Source of the DNA: Hugenholtzia roseola DSM 9546
GTDB taxonomy: Bacteria > Bacteroidota > Bacteroidia > Cytophagales > Bernardetiaceae
Assembly: GCF_000422585.1 (NCBI RefSeq)
Contig: NZ_KE383879.1
Coordinates: 94,660-158,659 of the forward strand
Length of the DNA stretch: 64,000 nt
Direction of reading: 5' to 3'
The first letter of the stretch is position 1. Each line of letters starts with the position of its first letter. Shown here one piece after another: positions 1-9,825 of this stretch. The notes below the pieces were generated by a model. It was not told the origin of the DNA. It was given only the letters and a program-made list of their open reading frames with translations, and searched no databases. The position numbers and the translations under genes were made by a program.

Positions 1-1
1 T

Positions 2-1516
2 TCCCAACAATATTTAGCCGATACCTTCGGGCAAAATTGGCAAGATGAGTATTACGTATGGGACTGTGCCGCAGGAACGGGAAATTTGTTAGCAGGACTT
101 ACTAATAAATACAACATTTACGCTTCTACTTTGGATAAACAAGACGTAGATGTGATGCACGACCGTATCAAAAATGGAGCAAATCTTTTAGAAAAACAAG
201 TTTTTCAATTTGATTTTTTAAATGATGATTTTTCAAAACTTCCAGCTTCTTTACAAGACATCATCAACGATTCTGAAAAGCGAAAAAAATTAATTATTTA
301 TATCAATCCGCCGTATGCCGAACATGGCAATCGCACTACGATTATCGCCAAAGGGGAGCATAAGTCCGAAGTGGCTACAAAAAGTAGAGTCCATCAGGAA
401 TTTAGTCTTATTGTGGGAACGGCTACGCGCGAACTGTTTGCACAGTTTTTCTTACGTGTATATAAAGAAATTCCAGATGCCAAGTTAGCCTCTTTTAGTA
501 CATTAAAGTTAGTAAATTCTCAAAATTTTATAAAGTTTCGTCAATATTTTAAAGCCAAATATAAAAATGGTTTTATTTGTAGAGCTAATACTTTTGATAA
601 TGTAAAAGGTAAATTTCCAATTTGTTTTTCTATATGGGACTTATCAGAAAAAGTAAATATTTCTACTATTACAACAAATACTATACTAAATAATAATCTT
701 CAAACTCGTACTTGGATAGAAGGGACAAAGTCTTTTCATGCCGTTGGTAAAGACGGTTTTATTAGTGCTTGGTTGCGAAAATATTACGATAAAAAAAACA
801 ACCCACTTGCATATCTAATACTACCCGGCGTAGATATGCAGCAGCAAAATGGCGTTTATATCACCGAAAAACCTACTGAAAGCGACCTAAAACAACATAA
901 AACTGCGTCTATTACAAAAGTTAATATTATGGTTATAGCTATTTATTTCACAGTAAGACAATGTATAGAACATACTTGGATAAATAATCAAGACCAATTT
1001 TTATATCCAAATGGTTTATGGGAAAAAGATAGCGAGTTTAAAAATGATTGTTTAGCTTTTTTATTATTTCATAACCAAAATAAAATTTGCACTATCAATG
1101 GCACAAATCATTGGATACCCTTTACCGAGCGCGAAGTGGAGGCGCAGGAACGTTTCAAAAGTAATTTCATGACCGAATTTATACAAGGCAAATTGCAGAT
1201 AGAAGGCAATGGCAATCTTTTAGAAAGTGAAAAAAATAGAACTACACCTTTGGAATTTTCTACCGAAGCGCAAGCCGTTTTCGCGGCAGGTTTGGCACTT
1301 TGGCGATACTATCACGCGCAGCCAAAAGCAAACCCCAATGCTTCTCTTTATGAAATAAAAGCCTTTTTTCAAGGCAGAAACGACAAAGGGCGCATGAATA
1401 GCAAAAGCGAAGATGCACATTATACAAAATTGCTTTCAAATTTGAAAGAAAAACTACATCTTTTGTCTAAAAAAATTGAGCCAAAAGTGTATCAATATGT
1501 TTTTTTGAAAGATTAG
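2..1516 (+). CDS. N6-adenine DNA methyltransferase, 5' end outside the window
   Basis: The reading frame is open from base 2, so the N terminus lies upstream of the window; 504 codons are visible. Residues 20-28 of the visible part read WDCAAGTGN, the S-adenosylmethionine-binding motif I, and residues 102-105 read NPPY, the catalytic motif IV of amino (N6-adenine) DNA methyltransferases. The remainder would hold the target-recognition region but I do not recognise a specificity. The family methylates DNA in restriction-modification or related defence systems; no restriction subunit is visible here, though it could be upstream or fused. It converges on the ATPase/nuclease pair with only 13 bases between stop codons. 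The enzyme class is clear; the system type is not. Confidence 0.85.
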   Translation, partial: SQQYLADTFGQNWQDEYYVWDCAAGTGNLLAGLTNKYNIYASTLDKQDVDVMHDRIKNGANLLEKQVFQFDFLNDDFSKLPASLQDIINDSEKRKKLIIYINPPYAEHGNRTTIIAKGEHKSEVATKSRVHQEFSLIVGTATRELFAQFFLRVYKEIPDAKLASFSTLKLVNSQNFIKFRQYFKAKYKNGFICRANTFDNVKGKFPICFSIWDLSEKVNISTITTNTILNNNLQTRTWIEGTKSFHAVGKDGFISAWLRKYYDKKNNPLAYLILPGVDMQQQNGVYITEKPTESDLKQHKTASITKVNIMVIAIYFTVRQCIEHTWINNQDQFLYPNGLWEKDSEFKNDCLAFLLFHNQNKICTINGTNHWIPFTEREVEAQERFKSNFMTEFIQGKLQIEGNGNLLESEKNRTTPLEFSTEAQAVFAAGLALWRYYHAQPKANPNASLYEIKAFFQGRNDKGRMNSKSEDAHYTKLLSNLKEKLHLLSKKIEPKVYQYVFLKD

Positions 1517-1529
1517 AAATAAATACTAC

Positions 1530-2036
1530 TTATTCTATTCGTATCCTTGCCTCAATCCGCAAGACATAACCCGTTTCCTCATAAAACTGCTCCATGCGCT
1601 CCATCTGACCTGCCCGAAATATAGGTCGCTCACTATTACAAATGTAGGCTTTTTTTTGGGTATAGTTATCAGAAAGCTCCGTTTCTTCAAACTTAGAAAT
1701 TGTTGATTTTAACTGTATTTCAGCATCTTTTATCCAACTATTGCCCACAGTTCTACGTTGTTTTAGTTCAATAAAAATTATAGTTTTTTCATAGGTTAGA
1801 GAGCCATCACAACGTTTTTCCATTTTCCCATCTGTGCGTTTGATTTCTACACAATTATCGATAGCAGTGAAAATAATTTCATATCGCCGTTTATTTTCTA
1901 CAACCGCAATCCACTTAGCCCCTTCTATCTCATCTAAGTAGGCAGGGTTTTGTAACAGATGAGGGTCGTCACAAAGTCCAAAACGCTTTTTCGAGGAACG
2001 ACTTTGGCAGGATTCTGTAAAAAATTTAATGTTCAT
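1530..2036 (-). CDS. Small PD-(D/E)XK-like nuclease candidate paired with an ABC-type ATPase
   Basis: 168 residues, not assigned to a named family by me. D77, E90 and K92 are set out as D-x12-ELK within a segment ending FIELKQR, which is the spacing and hydrophobic context of the PD-(D/E)XK nuclease core. No signal peptide or membrane segment is seen. The ATG overlaps the end of the upstream ATPase gene by 11 bases, so the two are almost certainly translated from one mRNA and probably work together. ATPase plus nuclease pairs of this layout are common among anti-phage systems; that role is an inference. The alternative is a non-catalytic partner protein. Confidence 0.65.
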   Translation of the reverse strand: MNIKFFTESCQSRSSKKRFGLCDDPHLLQNPAYLDEIEGAKWIAVVENKRRYEIIFTAIDNCVEIKRTDGKMEKRCDGSLTYEKTIIFIELKQRRTVGNSWIKDAEIQLKSTISKFEETELSDNYTQKKAYICNSERPIFRAGQMERMEQFYEETGYVLRIEARIRIE

Positions 2037-3267
2037 ATTTTTGTTGAATTTCTAATAATTGTGCAAAAAACTCATTACTTTCATCAAGTAAAAGGTTCAA
2101 TTCGTGCAAGTCCGAGGGCAAGCCGTTGTAAGCCTGCAATTTTCTGATGATGCCTGTTTGTTCTTCTAATTGGTAAATAGCAATGTCCTGACCGCGAACC
2201 ATAGAATTTTCTGGTATAATTTTAAATATTTTATTTAATAAAATGCTATCTTTTATTTTATTTTTTAAATGTGTTCCTTTTGCCGCAAGTGTCAAATAGT
2301 TAATAAGATAAGGACTATGAGTAGTTAAAATTAATTTATTATTACTACTTAGATTATTAAATTCTAAAAGTGCGTTGAGCATTTTTTGTTGTGAAGTGGG
2401 GTATAAATTCTGTTCTGGCTCCTCTACAATATTGACAAAAGAGGTTTTATTAAACTTAGAAGACAAGGCAGATAAAGCAATTTTTTTCTGCTCATCTGTT
2501 AAATTATGATTGTTCCAAATATCCTCCACGCCCTTTCTGAAACGCTGCATCTGCTCTCCACTCATTGGCTCTTTGTTGGCACTGCTCTGCTTTTTTACCG
2601 AATGTGCCAAATGATAAGATACCAAATATAGCGGTACAAACGATTGAAAACCGCTTGAAGCCTCAGTTAGTTTTATTTTGTATGAACTACCTTTTACTTT
2701 TAAAACATCATTTAATTTATCATACTCTAATTCTGTATCATTAATAGGCAATTTTAAAAGTCCTTTTAATACTACTTTTGCATTGTCAAACTCTGTTAAA
2801 AACTCTTTTAAAGAGGCAGAAGAGAGTTTAAGTTCTTTTGGGGTTCTTACATAAGAGATAAAATTTCTTTCCGCTGGCACATACATAATTTGTGGTAAGT
2901 CGTAATTTTTATGTTCAATTTCTTCTATAAAAAGTTGTTCTTTTTCATAGCTAATATGATAAGCCTCACCCTGATAATAAATCTTAGTGTCCTGATTTTC
3001 AAGCGACTGGAAGTAATTTTCTAACCTATGGAAATTTAATAGTTGATTTTTCAATTTATTTTTTCTTTCAAACCATTTTTTGGGGTAATCCCCCCTCACC
3101 AAGGCTTTTTCAATCCAAGTAAAAGTAGAAATTAGCTTTGCCACCGTACTCTTTCCAGAGCCTTGATTGCCAATGAAAACCGTAACCTTTTTGATATCGA
3201 GCCACCCCTCGTCCTCTTGATACCCTTGACGAATTGCCCCAAAGTTTTGTATTTTTATTTTGCTCAT
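2026..3267 (-). CDS. ABC/OLD-type AAA ATPase, first gene of a two-gene operon
   Basis: 413 residues, soluble. The Walker A loop is GNQGSGKS (residues 33-40), directly after an FGAI-containing first strand as in SMC/OLD-like ATPases. A signature-like ASSGFQSF precedes a Walker B with the bunched acidic pattern EEPEQNLYP, and a TTHSPYL switch-histidine motif follows. This order is that of the AAA_15/AAA_21 group, whose members (for example in OLD, Septu, PARIS and abortive-infection systems) use ATP to sense or to control a partner effector. The partner here is the overlapping downstream gene. No TOPRIM or other effector domain is present within the protein itself. Confidence 0.85.
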   Translation of the reverse strand: MSKIKIQNFGAIRQGYQEDEGWLDIKKVTVFIGNQGSGKSTVAKLISTFTWIEKALVRGDYPKKWFERKNKLKNQLLNFHRLENYFQSLENQDTKIYYQGEAYHISYEKEQLFIEEIEHKNYDLPQIMYVPAERNFISYVRTPKELKLSSASLKEFLTEFDNAKVVLKGLLKLPINDTELEYDKLNDVLKVKGSSYKIKLTEASSGFQSFVPLYLVSYHLAHSVKKQSSANKEPMSGEQMQRFRKGVEDIWNNHNLTDEQKKIALSALSSKFNKTSFVNIVEEPEQNLYPTSQQKMLNALLEFNNLSSNNKLILTTHSPYLINYLTLAAKGTHLKNKIKDSILLNKIFKIIPENSMVRGQDIAIYQLEEQTGIIRKLQAYNGLPSDLHELNLLLDESNEFFAQLLEIQQKYEH

Positions 3268-3405
3268 TTTAGAAAGTATATAAAATTTTTGTTAGAAAAA
3301 TAACAAAGAAAATCCTGCCACCGACCTGCAAGATACCAAAAAGAGGCTATCACAACAAACCCACAAAGGATAGTTTGTAGAAATTTTGTAATAACCTCTT
3401 ATTTT

Positions 3406-3428
3406 ATAGAATTTAAAAAAAATTCTAT
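3406..3428 (-). terminator. Hairpin at the 3' end of pyc
   Basis: ATAGAATTT and AAATTCTAT pair around a five-base loop and overlap the pyc stop codon. On the minus strand the hairpin is followed by an A/T-rich stretch rather than a clean T-run, so it is a weak intrinsic terminator candidate. Confidence 0.35.
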
Positions 3429-6400
3429 TCAAAAATAATAACTAAATCATCTTGCTCCACCATTGCACCTTTGGCAAGGGCAACGCGCTTAATTTTTCCA
3501 TTTTGAGTGGCACTGACTGTGGTTTCCATCTTCATCGCCTCAATGACAAAAAGCGGCTCTCCAATCTTGACTTTTTTCCCTTCCGCTACCAAAATGTCGG
3601 CAATTTTGCCTTGTAAGGGTGAGCCGATTTCCTGTTCGCCTTGTGCTTTCTGATTGCTTATTTTGCTGACTTTCAAGCTCTTGTCGCGTATTTTGATGCG
3701 GCGTACCTGCCCATTCATATCAAAAATAACGGTGCGGAAGCCCTCCTCGTCTGCCTGTGTGATAGAGCGCAATTTGACAATAAGCGTCTTGCCTTTGGCA
3801 ATGTCAAACATAATTTCTTCGTTGGGCTGCATGCCGTAGAAGAAAGTTTTGGTAGGAATCATGGAAGGAACGCCATATTCCTGCACAAAATCATAAAATT
3901 CTGTGAATACTTTTGGATAAAGCAAATAAGAAAGTAGGTCTAAATCATTTCCGTTGGGAAACTTTGCCTTAAAAGCCTCCATTTCCTTGTCCCATTCGAT
4001 GGGGGCTAAGTGCGCGTTAGGCAAATCGGAAAAAGGCTTTTCGCTTTTCAAAATGATTTGCTGAATTTCGGCGGGAAAACCACCAAAAGGCTGCCCCAAT
4101 TCGCCACGCATCATTTCTTTGACCGATTCGGGGAAGGAAATATTTTTGCCCTGCTCCAAAATAAATTCGGTAGTATAACCATTTGCTGTCATAAAAAGAG
4201 CCAAATCGCCTACCACCTTCGAGCTGGGCGTAACCTTTACCAAATCGCCTAAGAGTTGGTTTGCAAGGGCATAGTTTTTCTTAATTTCCTGAAACTTATC
4301 GCCTAATCCCAACGATTCTGCCTGCGGACGCAAATTAGAATACTGCCCGCCCGGAATTTCGTTGTCATAGACCTCTGCCGTACCTGCTTTCAAATCCGAC
4401 TCGAAAGGATAGTAATATTCGCGCACATCTTCCCAATAGTTTGAAAATTCGTTTAACTTTTCCAAATCTATCGGCAATTCGCGCTCCTGCCCCTGCAAAG
4501 CTGCCACCAAAGAATTGAAGTTGGGCTGCGAAGTAAGCCCCGACATAGAAGCCAACGCCACATCTACAACATCTACGCCTGCTTCAATCGCCTTCAAATA
4601 AGTAGCGGCTTGAATCGAAGCCGTATCATGGGTATGTAAATGAATCGGAATTTGTACGGTTTCTTTTAGTTTTTGTATCAAAACCTGTGCAGTATAGGGT
4701 CTTAAAAGCCCCGCCATGTCTTTGATGGCTAAAATATGCGCCCCTTCATCTTCTAAGCGTTTTGCCAAATCGAGGTAATACTGCAAATTGTATTTTCCGT
4801 TGGGATTGATTAGAAAATCGCCCGTATAACAGATGCAGGCTTCTGCCAACGCATTTGTGTTTTCTCTGATGGTTCGTAGGCTTACTTTCATGGCTTCTAC
4901 CCAATTTAGAGAATCAAAAACGCGGAAGATATCGATGCCATTTTCGGCGGCTTTTTCTATAAAACGAACGACCAAATTATCGGGGTAGGCTTTGTAGCCA
5001 ACAGCATTGGAGGCACGCAATAGCATTTGCAGCAAAATATTAGGCGCGGCGGCTCTGATATTTTTGAGCCTTTCCCAAGGACATTCGTACAAAAATCGCA
5101 TCGAAACATCAAAAGTAGCACCGCCCCACATTTCCAAAGAAAAGACTTCGGGGTGATTTTTGGCAAAACTTTCCGTTACCGCCAACATGTCGTAGGGGCG
5201 CATGCGTGTAGCCAAAAGCGATTGATGTGCGTCGCGCAAGGTAGTATCGGTGTAATGAATCGCCTTTTCATTTTTGAGCCATTGGCAGAAGCCCTCTCTA
5301 CCCAATTCGAGCAGCAAATCCTTTGTACCCTTTGGAAAGCCATGTGCAGGAAGGATAGGATTGTTTTCTTCTGTTTTTGGTACAAAAATGCCATTTTTTT
5401 GTATCACATCAGGAATTTTGGGGCTGCGAAATTTTTTATCGGGGTCTATTTTCTTGACGCTGGGATTGCCATTGACGGTTACTTCGGCAATAAAACGGAG
5501 CGACTTTGTACCCCTATCCAAGCGGCGTGGCATCTGGAAAAGTTCGGGGTGCGTATCGATAAATTTGACCGTAGCCTCGCCTTTCTGAAAGACAGGGTGC
5601 GAAATGACGTTGAGCAAAAAGTCTATATTGGTCTTGACCCCCCTAATTCTAAATTCGCGCAAAGCACGATGCAGGCGTGTGGCAGCTCCCCAAAGGGTGC
5701 GTCCTTTTGCCGAAACTTTGATGAGCATCGGGTCAAAAAAGGGCGAAATATGCGCTCCTGTGTAGCAATTTCCTGCATCTAAGCGGATACCGTAGCCGTC
5801 GGCGGAACGGTAGGCGACGATAGTGCCGTAGTCGGGCTTGAAATGATTGGCGGGGTCTTCTGTCGTGATGCGACACTGGATTGCAAAACCATTGCAGGGT
5901 ACGTCAGCTTGGCTATGAATGTAAATCGCCTTGTGTGTAAGGGGGTAGCCTTGCGCAATCAGAATTTGGGTGCGTACAATGTCTATACCCGTAACCTCTT
6001 CGGTGATGGTGTGTTCTACCTGCACACGCGGATTGACTTCGATAAAATAGATATTTTCGTCTTTATCTACCAAAAATTCTACCGTCCCGACGTTATTGTA
6101 GCGTACTTCTTTTGCAATAGAAAGGGCGTAGTCATAAAGGGCATATTTGGTAGGCTGTGAAAGGTTCATGCTGGGCGCAACCTCTACCACTTTCTGGAAT
6201 CGCCTTTGTACTGAACAGTCGCGCTCGTAAAGATGCACCATTCTGCCGTAATTATCCGCCATAATTTGTACCTCGATGTGGCGTGGGCTATCGATATACT
6301 TTTCTAAAAAAATATGGTCGTTGTTGAAGGCTTTTTTGGCTTCGCCTTTGGCTTCGGTAAAAAACTTGGTGAGTTCCTCTTCGTTCCTACACACACGCAT

Positions 6401-6925
6401 GCCCCTGCCGCCGCCGCCACCTGCCGCCTTGATGATAACGGGGTAGCCAATTCGTTGGGCTTCTTGCAAGGCATTTTCTACCTGATTTAAAGGCACTTGG
6501 CTATCTTCTATGACAGGCACTAAGGCTTTTCGCGCAATGATTTTGGCGGCTACCTTGTCGCCTAATTGTGCCATCACTTCGGGCGAAGGACCTACAAAAA
6601 TAATCCCCTCCTCCCTACAACGGCTGGCAAAATCTACATTTTCGGAAAGAAAACCATAACCTGGGTGAATCGCCTCTGCGCCACAGGCTTTAGCCGTCGC
6701 GATAATGCCCTCGATGTCGAGATAGGGTTTGAGCGGTTCGTCTTCCAGCCCAATCATATAGGCTTCATCTGCCTTGTAGCGATGCAGCGAATATCGGTCT
6801 TCGTAGGTATAAACGGCAACGGTGCGGATATTGAGTTCGGAGGCAGCGCGTAAGATGCGAATCGCAATTTCACCGCGATTGGCTACTAAAAGTTTTTCTA
6901 TTTTCTTGACTTCGATGGGTTGCAT
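3425..6925 (-). CDS. pyc: Pyruvate carboxylase
   Basis: 1,166 residues from the ATG at 6925; a further in-frame stretch up to 6997 exists, but homology begins just after 6925 (IEKLLVANRGEIAIRI) and normal pyc length fits the shorter form. The protein has an N-terminal biotin carboxylase with the ATP-grasp glycine loop GGGGGRGM, a central carboxyltransferase (HYTDTTLRDAHQSLLATRMR region), and a C-terminal biotinyl domain with EAMKMETT, where Lys1132 is the expected biotin site. It carboxylates pyruvate to oxaloacetate in the cytoplasm as the main anaplerotic step. It stands alone as a monocistronic gene, divergent from the TonB-receptor gene 520 bases away. Confidence 0.97.
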   Translation of the reverse strand: MQPIEVKKIEKLLVANRGEIAIRILRAASELNIRTVAVYTYEDRYSLHRYKADEAYMIGLEDEPLKPYLDIEGIIATAKACGAEAIHPGYGFLSENVDFASRCREEGIIFVGPSPEVMAQLGDKVAAKIIARKALVPVIEDSQVPLNQVENALQEAQRIGYPVIIKAAGGGGGRGMRVCRNEEELTKFFTEAKGEAKKAFNNDHIFLEKYIDSPRHIEVQIMADNYGRMVHLYERDCSVQRRFQKVVEVAPSMNLSQPTKYALYDYALSIAKEVRYNNVGTVEFLVDKDENIYFIEVNPRVQVEHTITEEVTGIDIVRTQILIAQGYPLTHKAIYIHSQADVPCNGFAIQCRITTEDPANHFKPDYGTIVAYRSADGYGIRLDAGNCYTGAHISPFFDPMLIKVSAKGRTLWGAATRLHRALREFRIRGVKTNIDFLLNVISHPVFQKGEATVKFIDTHPELFQMPRRLDRGTKSLRFIAEVTVNGNPSVKKIDPDKKFRSPKIPDVIQKNGIFVPKTEENNPILPAHGFPKGTKDLLLELGREGFCQWLKNEKAIHYTDTTLRDAHQSLLATRMRPYDMLAVTESFAKNHPEVFSLEMWGGATFDVSMRFLYECPWERLKNIRAAAPNILLQMLLRASNAVGYKAYPDNLVVRFIEKAAENGIDIFRVFDSLNWVEAMKVSLRTIRENTNALAEACICYTGDFLINPNGKYNLQYYLDLAKRLEDEGAHILAIKDMAGLLRPYTAQVLIQKLKETVQIPIHLHTHDTASIQAATYLKAIEAGVDVVDVALASMSGLTSQPNFNSLVAALQGQERELPIDLEKLNEFSNYWEDVREYYYPFESDLKAGTAEVYDNEIPGGQYSNLRPQAESLGLGDKFQEIKKNYALANQLLGDLVKVTPSSKVVGDLALFMTANGYTTEFILEQGKNISFPESVKEMMRGELGQPFGGFPAEIQQIILKSEKPFSDLPNAHLAPIEWDKEMEAFKAKFPNGNDLDLLSYLLYPKVFTEFYDFVQEYGVPSMIPTKTFFYGMQPNEEIMFDIAKGKTLIVKLRSITQADEEGFRTVIFDMNGQVRRIKIRDKSLKVSKISNQKAQGEQEIGSPLQGKIADILVAEGKKVKIGEPLFVIEAMKMETTVSATQNGKIKRVALAKGAMVEQDDLVIIFE

Positions 6926-7390
6926 AGAGAAAGTTGCGTAAGGGTATGATAAAAGTAAAGCGGGTTTGCGAACTCTAAAAACGCACTTTTTTTGCAAAAA
7001 TCCTAATTTTTTTTGGCTTTGTTTCTACAGGATACTTTTCCGACTTCCTCTATTTTTTCACGCACTCGACATTTTACACTTGGCTTGAGTAACTTCAATT
7101 ATCAAAACCAAGCCAATCTAAATATGAGCCGTATGGAACAAAATTGTTCTTTTGGCAAGCTGGACTTAACTTTTTTTAATAAGAACCTTTCCCTTTCCAA
7201 AAAAAAAGAAAAAAGATTTGGATTTTCCATTTCTAACAAATATATTTAAGCCGACTTCGGTCTTTTTTCATTCGACACGTATTTTTCTTGCACGTGCGCC
7301 CCTAAAAAAATAACATACGCCTTTTTCAAAATAGCATAGTAATACAAAAAACCCACGGGTCTTTTTACGCAAAAAGTCTAATGGTTTTCT
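6926..7390. other. Long divergent intergenic region, no gene seen
   Basis: About 465 AT-rich bases between pyc and the promoter of the TonB receptor. It must carry the pyc promoter. A 78-codon open frame at 7013-7249 has no recognisable features and many runs of Phe/Lys typical of AT-rich noise, so I do not call it. No riboswitch or palindromic operator could be recognised. Confidence 0.5.
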
Positions 7391-7421
7391 TTTGCATATT
7401 GTATCATTTCTTTTTTATTTG
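7391..7421 (+). promoter_or_regulatory. Bacteroidetes-type promoter for the TonB receptor/avidin-pepsin genes
   Basis: TTTG at 7391-7394 is followed after 19 bases by TTTATTTG (7414-7421), one mismatch from the TAnnTTTG -7 element used by the Bacteroidetes primary sigma factor. The spacing is the usual one and the receptor ATG follows at 7445, giving a leader of roughly 17 bases. Confidence 0.6.
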
Positions 7422-7444
7422 TAAAATCTAAACTTGCCCCTTTT

Positions 7445-9805
7445 ATGAAACGAAAAATTTTACCTACTTTGTATTTAAAAGACTTACTTTTAGGTCTTTT
7501 TCTGTTAGTTTTATTAAGTCAGTTTTCTCTGCTATCTGCTCAAACACTTGTTTTGAAAGGACGCATCTATGATGAACAAAACAACCCAATTATAGGCGCA
7601 ACAGTACTACTCAAAGGCGAAAACAACGGCACAACCACCGACGCACAGGGTAATTTTAGCCTCCAGACGGAAAAAGAGGAAGGGGAACTTGTGTTCAGTT
7701 TTTTGGGCTATAAAAGCGTAGAAAAAAATTTTAATCTCAATACTACTAATTTTGAGATTTTGCTTCAAGAAGACAATGAAGTTTTGAAAGAAGTAGTAGT
7801 TGGGTTTGAAAAAGTCAATGTTTATTCCCGCCGCCGCCAAGAGGACTTGCAAAAGATACCTGAGTCTGTTACGGCATTTTCTTCCCAGCAGATAGAGCAA
7901 AGTGGCATAGAAAACACAACAGACTTTATTGCTCTTACTCCCAACGCGACCTTCATCAATAGCCAAAATGTAGGCAATGTAGCCCTTACTATTCGTGGCA
8001 TTAGTCAAGTGCGCAACGGTGATGCACCTGTGGCTTTTGTGGTAGATGGCGTAACGCTACCTTCTCCCAATTCCATCAATCAGGAGTTATATGATATTGA
8101 GCTAATTGAAGTTACAAAAGGACCACAAGGCGCACTTTATGGACGCAATGCAATAGGAGGCGCGATTAACATCCTGACTAAAAAACCGACGAATGAATAT
8201 GAACATTTTGTCAAGACCAGTTATGGAAATGGTAACAACTTAAAACTACAAGCAGGAAGTAGTGGAAAAGTTGTAAAAGACAAACTATTGTATCGCGTTA
8301 GTGGCTTTTTCCAAAATCGTAACGGACTCATCGAGAATGAAACCCTACAAGAAAAGGTAGATTTTATGCAACAATTTGGCTTGCGTGGTCAAATTTTAGC
8401 CGCACCTACTGAGAAATTGAGCCTTGACCTTAGCCTTTCCTATAACCGAACGGAGGCGGGCGCGATTTATTACGCACCGCTTGTACAAGATGGACAATCG
8501 CGCAATTTTGAGGTGAGTCCCCAGTCAGACTTTTTAGGCAGAGGAGACAGAAACTTGTTAGATGCCTATTTGAAAGTAAATTACGATTTAAAAGAAATGA
8601 ATTTAGAATGGATTTCAGCTTATAGTGGCGTTGAAGAAATTTTTAGAGGCGATTTAGACTTTACAGCAGCTTCGCTTTTAAGGCAGGAGCAAGAGCTTAC
8701 CAATAGAGGCATTATTGAAGAATTGCGTCTTACTTCGGAAAGCAATCAAAAGTTGCGTTGGATAATAGGTGCATTTTTGATGTACAATAAACGCGATTTG
8801 ATTACAACTGGCACGGTTGATTTGGCAAGCGATTTAGCACCTCTTTTTGGCTTTGAGCCGAGTGTAGGATTTGCACCTTTTTTACAAAGAAACGAAGCCA
8901 ACCAAAACACCACTTTAGCAGGTTTCGGGCAAATCAACTATGATTTGGTAAAAAACCTCGAATTTTCAATTGCGCTACGCTACGACTACGACCTGCGCCA
9001 ACAAACAGATATTTTAAATCAGAACACAAGAGAAGCTAATTTTTCGCAATTTCAACCCAAATTTTCTTTGGCTTATCGTCCGAAAGAGCAAGTAACACTC
9101 TTTGCTGCCTACGCACAAGGATTTAGGAGTGGGGGCTTTAACGCCCCAGGTATAGCAGCTTTCCCTGCCCTTTTTGAAAAAGAACTCACTCATAATTTTG
9201 AAGCGGGCATTAAGACTTCATGGGCTAAAAACCGTCTTATCTGGAACAGTAGCTTTTTTAGGATAGATTTCAGAAACCAACAAGCCTTTATTGTAGATAT
9301 CAACACCGTTTCGCAAGGCATCATCAACATAGACCAAACCATTGCACAAGGTTTTGAAAGCGAGCTAAGGTGGAAACTTCTGCCAAATTTTGAAGTAGGC
9401 ACTGCCTTTGGTCTGACTGATGCAAAAATCACAAAGTACACAGAAAATTCAAGTTGGGAGGGCAACTTTTCACCACTTACAGCCCGTACTACTTTCAATC
9501 TCGCCTTACAATATCAGCAAAAAATAGGCGAAAAAAGCCTCCTTGTGCCTCGTTTGGACTTAGAGAGACGTGGCAAGCTTTATTGGCACTTGGACAATAG
9601 TGATTTTCAAGAGCCGATACTTTTATTAAATGCGCGTTTGAATTGGATACAACCCAAATGGACGCTTTCATTTTTTGGAAATAATCTGCTCAATACCGCT
9701 TACAACACCGAGTTTTTTGCTAAGGAATTTTCAGGTGGCGGAGCCGACATTCGCTGGCAGGCACAACCTCTATCTATTGGGCTATCTTTAAAAGTCAATT
9801 TTTAA
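7445..9805 (+). CDS. TonB-dependent outer-membrane receptor with N-terminal carboxypeptidase-regulatory-like domain
   Basis: 786 residues. A signal peptide (about residues 1-32, ending LLSAQ) leads into a carboxypeptidase D regulatory-like beta-sandwich (GRIYDEQNNPIIGATVLLKG, about 36-115). A plug domain follows (about 130-250, with IRGI...VVDGV and TKGPQGALYGRNAIGGAINI), then a C-terminal barrel that ends in Phe (LSLKVNF), as outer-membrane beta-barrels do. It takes a scarce ligand across the outer membrane using TonB energy; the ligand cannot be read from the sequence. No SusD partner follows, so it is not a classical polysaccharide locus and looks more like a siderophore/vitamin-type receptor. 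The avidin-pepsin gene starts 20 bases after its stop, which suggests co-transcription. Confidence 0.93.
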   Translation: MKRKILPTLYLKDLLLGLFLLVLLSQFSLLSAQTLVLKGRIYDEQNNPIIGATVLLKGENNGTTTDAQGNFSLQTEKEEGELVFSFLGYKSVEKNFNLNTTNFEILLQEDNEVLKEVVVGFEKVNVYSRRRQEDLQKIPESVTAFSSQQIEQSGIENTTDFIALTPNATFINSQNVGNVALTIRGISQVRNGDAPVAFVVDGVTLPSPNSINQELYDIELIEVTKGPQGALYGRNAIGGAINILTKKPTNEYEHFVKTSYGNGNNLKLQAGSSGKVVKDKLLYRVSGFFQNRNGLIENETLQEKVDFMQQFGLRGQILAAPTEKLSLDLSLSYNRTEAGAIYYAPLVQDGQSRNFEVSPQSDFLGRGDRNLLDAYLKVNYDLKEMNLEWISAYSGVEEIFRGDLDFTAASLLRQEQELTNRGIIEELRLTSESNQKLRWIIGAFLMYNKRDLITTGTVDLASDLAPLFGFEPSVGFAPFLQRNEANQNTTLAGFGQINYDLVKNLEFSIALRYDYDLRQQTDILNQNTREANFSQFQPKFSLAYRPKEQVTLFAAYAQGFRSGGFNAPGIAAFPALFEKELTHNFEAGIKTSWAKNRLIWNSSFFRIDFRNQQAFIVDINTVSQGIINIDQTIAQGFESELRWKLLPNFEVGTAFGLTDAKITKYTENSSWEGNFSPLTARTTFNLALQYQQKIGEKSLLVPRLDLERRGKLYWHLDNSDFQEPILLLNARLNWIQPKWTLSFFGNNLLNTAYNTEFFAKEFSGGGADIRWQAQPLSIGLSLKVNF

Positions 9806-9825
9806 CCTTTAACCACTTTATTCTC

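Noticed and set aside
3341-3355. 15-base sequence AAGAGGCTATCACAA also found at 16693
   Set aside because: Only two copies, no flanking homology; may be chance or an IS end, too little to call.
5027-5782. 251-codon frame antisense to pyc
   Set aside because: Shadow of a GC-biased essential gene; no independent start context and no domain.
6926-6997. N-terminal extension of pyc
   Set aside because: The 24 extra residues have no family match; the ATG at 6925 gives normal length and starts just before the conserved IEKLLVANRGEIA.
7013-7249. 78-codon open frame between pyc and the TonB receptor
   Set aside because: Composition is Phe/Lys-rich noise, no homologous motif, no promoter or RBS.
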